Below are positions 1 to 7,466 of a stretch of 64,000 nt of DNA, piece after piece (within the stretch, counting starts at the first letter, position 1; the number at the start of each line of letters is the position of its first letter). The DNA lies in NCBI GenBank assembly GCA_964543795.1, contig CAZIZN010000004.1, forward strand, positions 62,001-126,000, read 5' to 3'. Made by a program: the position numbers and the translations under genes. Under the pieces are notes generated by a model. The model was not told where the DNA came from, made no database searches, and worked only from the letters and a program-made list of their open reading frames with translations. The DNA comes from JACKIC01 sp964543795. GTDB taxonomy: Bacteria; Planctomycetota; UBA1135; UBA2386.

Positions 1-716
1 TAGAGGATCGACATCGCGAGCACCTTGCCGACGCCGGGAATGGAACGCAGCAGGTGGAAGCTCTCCGCGTCCTGTTCCTTGGTGGTGTTGGTCAGGTACA
101 GCTCGAGCTCACGGATCACCGTGTCCAGGTGCGAGACCACGCTGAGGTCGACTTCGACGGTTCGCCGCACACACTCGTCGGTGAAGTGCTCGGCGACGCC
201 CGCACGGTTGCTGCGCCACTGCAGGCTCGCGCCCGGCGTCGGCAGGTTGTTTTGATGGTGCGTGTTCTGGACGTGTGCCAGCAGGAAGCCACGCTCGCGA
301 ACCAGGTAGAGCCGGCGGCGCAACAGGTCGCGCGTGGCCCGCATCGCGGCCGGGTAGACGTAGCTCACCGGCATGTTGCCGCCGCGCAGCAGGCTGGCGA
401 TCTTGAAGGCGTCGATGCGGTCGTTCTTCGCCTTGGCGCCATGGATGGCGCGCATGTAGAGGGCGTGGCCGAGCACGAAGGCGATGCCCTCGGCGGCGCA
501 GAAGTCGGACAGCCAGTACCAGCAGAACATGCACTCGGCGCTGACCACCAGGTCTTCGCGGTAGGGCTCGAGCAGCCGGCGCAGTTCGTCCGGGCGCGTC
601 GGGATGTTCTTCTGCAGCAGCACGTTGCCGTGCTGGTCGACGACGCAAACGTACATCGTCCGGGCGTGAAGGTCGATGCCGCAGTAGTGCTTGTGCGGCT
701 TCGTGTAGAATCGCAT
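1..716 (-). CDS. IS110-family transposase (DEDD recombinase), 3' part outside the window
   Basis: This frame starts at ATG 716-714 and is still open at base 1, giving 238 N-terminal residues. The N-terminal DEDD (RuvC-like) domain is recognisable: D15 in YCGIDLHARTMYVCVVDQ, E61 in SAECMFCWYW, then D99 and D102 in KNDRIDAFK. The last visible residues, LLRSIPGVGKVLAMSIL, are the start of the Transposase_20 domain, whose catalytic serine would lie beyond base 1. An AGGAGG ribosome binding site lies at 726-721, four bases from the ATG. IS110 enzymes are DNA recombinases that in characterised members use an RNA encoded in the element's non-coding end. No frameshift is seen in the visible part. The family call is firm; whether the element is intact cannot be judged here. 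Confidence 0.9.
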   Translation of the reverse strand, partial: MRFYTKPHKHYCGIDLHARTMYVCVVDQHGNVLLQKNIPTRPDELRRLLEPYREDLVVSAECMFCWYWLSDFCAAEGIAFVLGHALYMRAIHGAKAKNDRIDAFKIASLLRGGNMPVSYVYPAAMRATRDLLRRRLYLVRERGFLLAHVQNTHHQNNLPTPGASLQWRSNRAGVAEHFTDECVRRTVEVDLSVVSHLDTVIRELELYLTNTTKEQDAESFHLLRSIPGVGKVLAMSIL

Positions 717-879
717 GTGGCCTCCTGGGTCGGTTGACAGCCTGAGCGTACCCTTGTCGGGCACGTGCTCGGGGGGCCTTATCAGCATCCACCCGCAAGA
801 GCCAACGAGCAGCGATGGGGTGTGAGCCTGGACGACCGGGCGCTTCGCGCATGAGCGGGGCTCCACTCCGGAGACGCAC
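1..879 (-). mobile_element. IS110-type insertion sequence, left part; outer edge not defined
   Basis: The element contains the transposase above plus its upstream non-coding flank from 717. IS110 elements lack obvious terminal inverted repeats, so the outer edge cannot be read from this sequence. It lies somewhere between 717 and the repeat at 1102, and 879 is a placeholder just before a small open frame. In IS621-like members the region between the left end and the start codon encodes the bridge RNA, so 717-879 on the minus strand is where such an RNA would be expected. That assignment is inference from the family. Confidence 0.45.
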
Positions 880-1101
880 GTGGACCGACAGCCTCGCACC
901 CGACTGAAGACCGAAGCCTTGTGGTTCCTCGGCGTGCTCCTGGTAGCGGCGACTGCAGGGATCGTGGGCCTCGTCGTCTTCATCGGTCGCCTGCAGGCGC
1001 TCTGACCCTGATTCCGGCAGATCGAGGCACCTGCCAGCAGCCAGGACTCGTGCGCCATCGGCGTAGGCTCTGCCCCTTCGAGCCGCAGCCCCCTCGCCGA
1101 C
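717..1101. other. non-coding stretch between the IS110 transposase and the 35-bp repeat
   Basis: Apart from the 41-residue frame at 880-1005 I see no convincing gene in this 385-base stretch. The part nearest the transposase holds its ribosome binding site and probably the left end of the insertion sequence. I see no terminal repeat, tRNA or clear promoter. The remainder (1006-1101) shows nothing recognisable. Confidence 0.5.
880..1005 (+). CDS. possible 41-residue single-span membrane peptide
   Basis: A GTG at 880 opens a 41-residue frame ending in TGA at 1003-1005. After a basic N-terminus (RQPRTRLK) it has one strongly hydrophobic stretch, roughly residues 14-36, including WFLGVLLVAATAG and IVGLVVFIG, then a short tail with one arginine. 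This is the pattern of a single-pass inner-membrane peptide with the N-terminus inside. There is no clear Shine-Dalgarno sequence and no recognised family. It sits in the gap between the IS110 transposase and the Asp-box protein and could be a remnant of a longer gene or chance. Confidence 0.3.
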   Translation: MDRQPRTRLKTEALWFLGVLLVAATAGIVGLVVFIGRLQAL

Positions 1102-1136
1102 CGAATCGTGGTGGAACGAACCAGGTTCGGTACGCA
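1102..1136 (-). repeat. 35-bp palindromic repeat, copy 1, just after the stop of the Asp-box gene
   Basis: The 35 bases match 47079-47113 at 33 of 35 positions. In the sense of the upstream gene both copies read TGCGTACCGAACC, one W base, GGTTCG, then a conserved 15-base tail. The core is an odd-length palindrome, CGAACC-W-GGTTCG, whose central base is T here and A in the other copy. This copy begins one base after the TAG stop (1140-1138) of the minus-strand gene. It could be a transcription or processing signal or a small dispersed element. There is no T-tract as in an intrinsic terminator. Confidence 0.75.
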
Positions 1137-1137
1137 G

Positions 1138-4100
1138 CTATTTTACGTGCGGGACGGCCAGCTCGAGGGCGAGGCGGTTGAACGCAGCGACGCCGTCGGC
1201 GCGCACGTCAGCCAGCCGCCCGAGTTCGACGTCGATCGCGGCGATCAGTTCGTCGGCGACGGCCAGCTGGCCCGAGGTCGGACCGAACTCCGCACCGTCG
1301 ACGGCCGACAGCACGCCGAGCAGCTTGTCCGTGAGGCGGATCGGGAAGTTGAGCGGGTCCTGGCTGCTCTTGCTGCGGGTCTGGTAGAGCGCCTCCTCGA
1401 CGGCGGTGAGCGCTGCCGCGAGCGCGCTCCGCTCGGTCTCGAGCCGTTCCTTGGCGTCGCCCTCGGCGCGGTCGACGACGGCCTGGCACTGCGTGCGCAG
1501 CGACCGGATCTGTTCGATCGCCTCGTGCGCCTTGGTGACGGTGTCGCGGCAGCGGCGCGCGAGGCGGTGGCGGGCTTGCAGTTCCTCGAGCGAGGCCGGC
1601 GAACGCGGGTCCTTCTCGATGCGGCCGATCGCGGTGGCGCGCGCGTCGCCGAGGACGACCTCGATCGTGTAGTCGCCGGGGGCCGGGCGCACCGCGCCGC
1701 CGCGGCCGTTCCAGAGGATCATGCCGTCGAGGATCTTGGGCGCTTCGCTCTTCCAGGCGACGCGCACGTCGTTCATGCCGCGCGCGAGCACGAGGCGCTC
1801 GTCCTCCGCTTCGGCGTCGCTCGCGCGGCGAAACACCACCTCGCCGTCGAAGTCGCGCACGACCACCTCGGCGCGGATCTCCGCGGCCGGCGCTTCGCTG
1901 CCGCCGACGAAGAAGCGCACCCGCAGGTCGCGCGCCGGATTGCGGCCCATGCCCGCCGCCTCGCCATCGCCGCCCGGGAACTGCACCACCGTGACCGGCG
2001 GGAACAGCACCAGCGGCTCCTGCGCCTGCTCGGGCAGGAGCGCGCGCACGTGCTCGAGGCCGTCGAACGACCACAAGGAACGCCCCTGCGTCGCGGCGAT
2101 GAGGCTCTGGCCCTTCACGACGAGGTCGGTGATCGGCACGATCGGCAGCGCGTTGGCGAAGCGCTGCCAGCGGCGGCCGTCGTCGAAGCTGATCCAGACC
2201 GTGCGTTCGGTGCCGCAGTAGAGCAGGCCGGGACGCACCGGGTCCGGGCGGATGCAGCGCGTGAACCACGCCGGGTCGAGCCCGCCCGTGATCTCGCGCC
2301 AGGTGGCACCGTGGTCGTGCGTCGCGTAGAGGTAGGGCCGGAAGTCGTCGAGCTTGTAGCGCGTGCCGGCGACGTAGCAGGCGCCGTCCTCGTGCGGTCC
2401 TGCGGCGATGCAGTTCCATTGCATCCACTCGGGCGCGTCCGGCGGCGTCACGTCGCGCCAGCTCACGCCGCCGTCGGTCGTCACGTGCACGCGGCCGTCG
2501 TCGCTGCCGCACCAGATGGTGCCCGGCACGCGCCCCTCGTCGACCGTGAAGATCGTGCCGTAGTACTCGACGCTGGTGTTGTCCTGGGTGATCGGTCCGC
2601 CCGACGAACCCATCTTGGTGCGGTCGTTGCGCGTGAGGTCGCCGCTGATCGGCTGCCAGCTGCGGCCCTCGTCGGTGCTGCGGAACAGCACCTGCGCGGC
2701 CGTGTAGAGCACGTCGCCGGAGTGGCGCGACCAGAGGATCGGGAAGTTCCACTGGAAGCGGTAGCGCAGGTCGGCCGCACCGGCCCCCATCGGATTGTCG
2801 GGCCAGACGTCGACGCGGCGCGACAGCCCGGTGCGGTGGTCGAGCCGGACGAGATAACCGCCGTAGCTGCCACCGAACACGATCTCGGGGTCGCCGGGCT
2901 TGGGCGCGAGCCAGCCGCTCTCGCCGCCCGCCGTCGACTCCCAATCGCGCTCGCCGATGCCGGCACCGCGGCTGCGGTGCGCGATGCGCACGGTGCTGTT
3001 GTCCTGCTGGGCCGCGTAGATGCGGTACGGCGCCGCGTCGTCGACCGTCACCCGGTAGAACTGCGCCGTCGGCTGGTTGCCCTGCGTCGACCAGGTCTTG
3101 CCGCCGTCCTGCGTCACGCAGGCGCCGCCGTCGTTGCCGACGATCATGCGTGCGGGGTCCGCGGGATCGATCCAGAGGTCGTGGTGGTCCGCGTGCGGCG
3201 TGCGGATGCTCGCGAACGTCTTGCCGCCGTCGGTCGAGCGGTGGAACTGCACGTTGAGCACGTAGACCGTGTCCTTGTCCTTCGGGTCGGCGTAGACGCG
3301 CGTGTAGTACCAGGCTCGCTGCCGCAGGCTGCGTTCGTCGTTGACCTTGGTCCACGTCTCGCCGGCGTCGTCGCTGCGGAACAGCCCACCGTGCTCGGCC
3401 TCGATCTGCGCGTAGAGACGGCGCGGGTCCGCGGGCGAGCAGGCGATGCCGCTGATGCCGAGCACGCCCTCGGGCAGGCCCTTCCTGCCGTGCAGCGGCG
3501 ACCACGTGTCGCCGCCGTCGGTCGACTTCCAGAGCCCCGAACCTTCGCCGCCGGACTCGAGCGACCACGGCGTGCGGATCGCGCGCCACGTGGTCGCGTA
3601 GAGCGTCGCCGGATCGGCGGGGTCCATGCAAAGGTCGACGGCGCCGGCGTGCGGATTCGTGAACAGCACGCGCTGCCAGTTCCGCCCGCCGTCGCGGCTG
3701 CGGAACACGCCGCGCTCCTCGTTGGGGCCCGAGACGTGCCCCATCACCGCCGCGTAGACGACGGCGGGGTCGTGCGGGTGCACCCGCAGGCGGCTGATGT
3801 GGCGCGAGTCGGCGAGCCCGACGAACTCCCACGACGCGCCGCCGTCGATCGACTTCCACGCCCCGTCGCCCGAACTGACGTTGCCGCGCCAGGTCTTCTC
3901 GCCGCCGCCGACGTAGATCACCTTCGGGTCGCTCGGTGCGACCGCGACCGCGCCGATCGAGCCGCCGAACGTGCCGTCGCTGGCGTTGCGCCAGCTCTTG
4001 CCCGCGTCTTCGGTCGTCCAGACGCCGCCGCCGGTGGCGCCGAACCAGTAGCGGTCGCGATCGCCGGCGAGGCCGCAGACCGCGGCCACTCGGCCGCCGC

Positions 4101-4248
4101 GGAACGGGCCGACGAGGCGCCAGTCGAGCGTGTCGAACAGTTCCGCGGGCACGGTGCCCGCACCGCTCGGCGCCTGGGCGGGGCCCGACACCGCGAGCGA
4201 CAGCAGGACGAGGACGGACGTGGTGGCGAGCCGGAGGGCAGGACGCAT
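1138..4248 (-). CDS. secreted Asp-box (BNR/VPS10-like) beta-propeller protein
   Basis: The 1036-residue protein starts with a signal peptide (hydrophobic core LATTSVLVLLSLAVSG, about residues 1-25). It then carries at least eleven Asp-box motifs of the S/T-x-D-x-G-x-x-W type, for example TTEDAGKSW, SIDGGASW, SRDGGRNW, STDGGDTW, TQDGGKTW and SFDDGRRW, spread over about the first 700 residues. This is the signature of BNR/sortilin-type propellers, often annotated as VPS10 domain or glycosyl-hydrolase-like. The C-terminal 300 residues include a beta-domain and a helical segment rich in R, E and A, probably a coiled coil. No catalytic residues can be assigned, so an enzyme activity is not claimed. 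It is the last gene of the minus-strand cluster, 48 bases after the DCC gene, and likely exported. Confidence 0.85.
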   Translation of the reverse strand: MRPALRLATTSVLVLLSLAVSGPAQAPSGAGTVPAELFDTLDWRLVGPFRGGRVAAVCGLAGDRDRYWFGATGGGVWTTEDAGKSWRNASDGTFGGSIGAVAVAPSDPKVIYVGGGEKTWRGNVSSGDGAWKSIDGGASWEFVGLADSRHISRLRVHPHDPAVVYAAVMGHVSGPNEERGVFRSRDGGRNWQRVLFTNPHAGAVDLCMDPADPATLYATTWRAIRTPWSLESGGEGSGLWKSTDGGDTWSPLHGRKGLPEGVLGISGIACSPADPRRLYAQIEAEHGGLFRSDDAGETWTKVNDERSLRQRAWYYTRVYADPKDKDTVYVLNVQFHRSTDGGKTFASIRTPHADHHDLWIDPADPARMIVGNDGGACVTQDGGKTWSTQGNQPTAQFYRVTVDDAAPYRIYAAQQDNSTVRIAHRSRGAGIGERDWESTAGGESGWLAPKPGDPEIVFGGSYGGYLVRLDHRTGLSRRVDVWPDNPMGAGAADLRYRFQWNFPILWSRHSGDVLYTAAQVLFRSTDEGRSWQPISGDLTRNDRTKMGSSGGPITQDNTSVEYYGTIFTVDEGRVPGTIWCGSDDGRVHVTTDGGVSWRDVTPPDAPEWMQWNCIAAGPHEDGACYVAGTRYKLDDFRPYLYATHDHGATWREITGGLDPAWFTRCIRPDPVRPGLLYCGTERTVWISFDDGRRWQRFANALPIVPITDLVVKGQSLIAATQGRSLWSFDGLEHVRALLPEQAQEPLVLFPPVTVVQFPGGDGEAAGMGRNPARDLRVRFFVGGSEAPAAEIRAEVVVRDFDGEVVFRRASDAEAEDERLVLARGMNDVRVAWKSEAPKILDGMILWNGRGGAVRPAPGDYTIEVVLGDARATAIGRIEKDPRSPASLEELQARHRLARRCRDTVTKAHEAIEQIRSLRTQCQAVVDRAEGDAKERLETERSALAAALTAVEEALYQTRSKSSQDPLNFPIRLTDKLLGVLSAVDGAEFGPTSGQLAVADELIAAIDVELGRLADVRADGVAAFNRLALELAVPHVK

Positions 4249-4296
4249 GGGCCGGCATGCTACGGCCCGAGCGCGGGGCCGGAGAGCCGCTTCCGC

Positions 4297-4689
4297 TCAG
4301 CGCGGCGTGCAGCGATCGGCGTCGCAGCGCGCGCGACCGAACAGCCGGCCGAGCGGCACGCGGTAGCGGGCGAAGAGCCGGTAGCCGAGGTCGGACAGCT
4401 GCCGCAGCAGCGGCCAGCCGGTCGGCGCCATCACCCACCCCAGCCCCACCGCCCGCCACGCGAGCCGGATCGCAGCCATGCCCTCGACGAGTTCGCCCTC
4501 GGCGGTGATGCCGTGCAGGCGGGCGTGCACCCGGTCCATCGTCAGGCCCAGCGGTGCGGGATCGAAACCGGGATCGGCGATGTCGACCACGGCCAGCCCG
4601 CCGCGCCGGTCGCGCGCGCGCAGCCAGTCGACCTCGAGCCGACAGAACGGGCAGGCGCGGTCGTAGAGCAGGGTGAAGGTCGCGGCCAC
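4297..4689 (-). CDS. DCC-family (DUF393) thiol-disulfide oxidoreductase-like protein
   Basis: The 130-residue protein has the DCC family N-terminal signature, LLYDRACPFCRLEVDWLRARD, with the D-x-x-C-x-x-C arrangement. It also has the conserved later parts, VDIADPGFDP, HARLHGITAEG and EGMAAIRLAWRAVG. The family is predicted to have a thioredoxin-like fold; its substrates are poorly known. I chose GTG 4689-4687 because it places the family's first beta strand at residue 4 and no ATG is available upstream in frame before the preceding gene ends at 4746. It is 56 bases downstream of the double-vWA gene and may share its transcript. Confidence 0.8.
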   Translation of the reverse strand: MAATFTLLYDRACPFCRLEVDWLRARDRRGGLAVVDIADPGFDPAPLGLTMDRVHARLHGITAEGELVEGMAAIRLAWRAVGLGWVMAPTGWPLLRQLSDLGYRLFARYRVPLGRLFGRARCDADRCTPR

Positions 4690-4745
4690 GGCGAGGTCTT
4701 CGCCCCAGCACCGCCGACGGATGCGCCCCCGGCCCTGCAGCAGGC

Positions 4746-7466
4746 CTAGCGGCCGCGCGTGCGGCGCCGGACGCGCGCGAGCGCATCGAGCAGCGGGTCG
4801 CTCGGCTCGCGCGGCGGCTCGGGGGTCGCGGCCGCGGGGACCGCGGGCGCCGACGCGACCGGCGGGACCGGCGCGGGATCGCGCAGTTCGGGCCGCGGCG
4901 CGGCCGGCGGCCGTCGCCGCGCCAGCCAGCGCGGCACCGGCAGCGTCACGAAGAAGCGCCGCACGGCGATCTCGAGCAGCCAGACGAACAACAGCAGCGC
5001 CGCGCACCAGGGACCGTAGTCCTGTCGTCCCCAGCTGCGGCGGTCGCCGGACAGCGCCTCTTCGATCCGCGGCTGTACCCGGCCGCCGGTCGCGAGCGCA
5101 AGCCGCCGCAAGAGCCGTTCGCCGCCGCGCGGATCGGCGATCGGCGCCAGTTCGGGCGAATAGGGCAGCGTCAGAGGAGGCAGCCGGAACACCGCGTCGT
5201 CGACCTCGACCGCGGCGCGGTAGACGCCCGCGGCCGTGAGCGGCACGCGCGCGACGAGGCGGCCCGGCCCGGTGCGCAGGAACACGAGTTCCTCGGCGCG
5301 CAGGCCCGGCGGCGACAGGACGCCGCGGGCCCGGTCGAGCAGGCTCGCCTGCGCCTCCTCGACCTCGATCGCGAACACGCCGTCGCCGCCCTCGCGCCGC
5401 GCCTCGACGAACACGCCGGGCGCCTGACCGCCGCCGAGCCAGCGCACGAGCGTGCCGAGGAACGCCGGCAGCTCCGGCCAGTCGGCCAGCGCCCCCGTCG
5501 TCTTGCCGTCGACCTCGCCGAGGAACGCCGCGCTGCGGCCGAGCCCGATCTGCCACCAGCTGAGGATCGGCGCCTTCTGCTCGTCGGCCGTCACCAGCGC
5601 CATCTCGCCGCGCGGCCGCTGCCAGGCGACCGAGTAACCGCCGAGATCGGGGAACAGCAGCGGCATGTCGCCGAGCGCCGCGAGCGGCGGCAGCACGCGC
5701 ACGGCCGTCGTCTCCTCGACGAGCGCCGACCGCGCCACCTGGATCGTCTCCTGCGCGAACACGCGCGGCAGATCGGCGGCCTCGGCGACGAAGTGGCAGC
5801 GGCCGTTGCCGAGCCGCGCGATCTCCTCGAGCAGCTTCGCGTCGCTGTCGGCCGGCGTGCCGAGCCCGATCACCGACACGGTGATCCCGGCGCGCGCGTA
5901 CTCCGGCACGTAGGTGCGGTAGTCGCCGGGCTCCTCGGCGTCCGCGGCGTCGGCGAACAACACGATGTGGCGGTTCTGCTGCGAGCTCCTGCGCAACTGC
6001 TCGGCGCACGCGTGCAGCGCCGCGCCGACGTAGATGCCGCCGCCCGCCGACTCGATGCGCCGCACCTGGTCGGCGATCGCCATCTTCTCCTTGGCCGACG
6101 TCAGCGGCACGACCACGTGCGCGGCCGAATCGACGGCGATCACCGACACGGCGTCGATCGGCGACAGCATCTCGACCGCGGTCGCGGCCCCGCGGTCGGC
6201 GAGCTGCATCTTGGTGACGCCGCCGGCATCGGCCTGCATCGAGCCCGATCGGTCGAGCGCGATCGCCATCGCCAGCCCGAAGCGACGCTGCTCCTCGCGC
6301 AGCTCCATCGTCACCGGCAGCACGTCCTCGACCGGCGAGCGGTGGTAGCCGCCGACGCCGAAGCTGGCGCCGCCGCCGGTCATCAAGAGGCCGCCGCCGA
6401 GTTCGCGCACCCAGTGCGCGAGCACCGCCATCGCGCCGGTCGGCAAGTCGGCCGCCGCGACGTCCTCGAGCACCACGCAGCGGATCGCGTCGAGGTCGGC
6501 GAGGGCGAGCGGCGCCGCCTGCGGAGCGGCCACGACGACGTCGTGCGACAACGCACGCAGGGTGCGCGTGAGCCGGTCCTCGCGGCCGCCCGGCGTGATG
6601 CAGAGCACGCGCGCGGCGCCCTCGCCGCGCACGACGCAGAGGCCGCGGTTGTTCTCGGGCACGGGATCGCCGTCGCGCAGGATCTCGAACGCGACCTCGT
6701 GCAGCCCGGGCGCGTCGATCGCGCGGCGGAACTGCAGCACGTTGCGGCCCGCCGCGAGTTCGACCGCGGCCTCGCGCACCAGCGCGCCGTCGCCGTAGAG
6801 CCGCCAGCGCGCGGGACCCGGCGCTTCCGCGACGACGATCGCGGTGACCGCGAACGCCTCGCCGACCGCGGCGGCTGCGGGCGCCGACAGATCGGCCACG
6901 GCGAGGTCGCCGCCGACGCCGCGCGGCACGAAGACCGTGTCGATGCGCACGCCGGCGCGCGACGCCGCGCGCGCCGCCGCTTCGAGGTCGCCGCCGTTCG
7001 CCTCGCCGTCGCTGATCACGAGCAGCGATCCCTGACGACCGGGCGGGATCAGCGCCAGCCCCGCGCCGACCGCGGCGGCGAGATCGCTGCCGTCGACGTC
7101 GACCGGGCGCACCGCGGACGGCCACACGAACGGGCGCTGCGGCACCAGGTCGACGGACGGCGCCCGGCCGAAGCCGACGACACCGAGCCGGTCGCCGGCC
7201 GCGAGCTGGCGGCCGAGTTCGGCGCCGAGTTCTTGCGCGGCGAGCTGCGCCTCGGTCGGCATCGAGCGCGAACGGTCGACGACGAGCACCACGTCGCGGC
7301 CGTCCTCCGCACCGGCGCGGTAGGGCTGGGCGAGCAAGGCGGCGAGCAGCAGCAGCACGCAGCACCGCAGCGTGCCGACGAGCGGCCGGGGCCAGAGCCG
7401 GCCCCGCAGCAGCAACGCGGCGAGGGGCACCAGCAGGAACGCCTCGGGGGCGGCGAAGCGGATCAC
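4746..7466 (-). CDS. membrane protein with two vWA domains flanking a GATase1-like domain
   Basis: This 906-residue protein begins with two membrane segments (about residues 7-25 and 33-49). A first vWA domain follows with MIDAS motif DRSRS near residue 64, then a GATase1-like segment (VLCITPGG, later GGGLLMTGGG). A second vWA domain has MIDAS motif DRSGS near residue 405, and SVIGLG and DGRSxx-type strands follow. A last transmembrane segment (CAALLLFVWLLEIAVRR, about residue 820) precedes a Pro/Ala-rich cytoplasmic tail. The GTG start at 7466-7464 overlaps the TGA of the gene before it, which supports translational coupling. vWA proteins next to MoxR are thought to be assembly partners of that AAA+ ATPase. 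Two complete MIDAS sites in one chain is notable. The exact role is unknown. Confidence 0.85.
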   Translation of the reverse strand: MIRFAAPEAFLLVPLAALLLRGRLWPRPLVGTLRCCVLLLLAALLAQPYRAGAEDGRDVVLVVDRSRSMPTEAQLAAQELGAELGRQLAAGDRLGVVGFGRAPSVDLVPQRPFVWPSAVRPVDVDGSDLAAAVGAGLALIPPGRQGSLLVISDGEANGGDLEAAARAASRAGVRIDTVFVPRGVGGDLAVADLSAPAAAAVGEAFAVTAIVVAEAPGPARWRLYGDGALVREAAVELAAGRNVLQFRRAIDAPGLHEVAFEILRDGDPVPENNRGLCVVRGEGAARVLCITPGGREDRLTRTLRALSHDVVVAAPQAAPLALADLDAIRCVVLEDVAAADLPTGAMAVLAHWVRELGGGLLMTGGGASFGVGGYHRSPVEDVLPVTMELREEQRRFGLAMAIALDRSGSMQADAGGVTKMQLADRGAATAVEMLSPIDAVSVIAVDSAAHVVVPLTSAKEKMAIADQVRRIESAGGGIYVGAALHACAEQLRRSSQQNRHIVLFADAADAEEPGDYRTYVPEYARAGITVSVIGLGTPADSDAKLLEEIARLGNGRCHFVAEAADLPRVFAQETIQVARSALVEETTAVRVLPPLAALGDMPLLFPDLGGYSVAWQRPRGEMALVTADEQKAPILSWWQIGLGRSAAFLGEVDGKTTGALADWPELPAFLGTLVRWLGGGQAPGVFVEARREGGDGVFAIEVEEAQASLLDRARGVLSPPGLRAEELVFLRTGPGRLVARVPLTAAGVYRAAVEVDDAVFRLPPLTLPYSPELAPIADPRGGERLLRRLALATGGRVQPRIEEALSGDRRSWGRQDYGPWCAALLLFVWLLEIAVRRFFVTLPVPRWLARRRPPAAPRPELRDPAPVPPVASAPAVPAAATPEPPREPSDPLLDALARVRRRTRGR

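Noticed and set aside
54..737. A 227-residue plus-strand open frame over the IS110 region
   Set aside because: It lies antisense to a transposase with all four catalytic residues and has no recognisable domain.
1108..4749. A very long plus-strand frame of 1213 residues
   Set aside because: It is antisense to the Asp-box protein, whose repeats and signal peptide are clear. Long antisense frames are expected at this G+C content.
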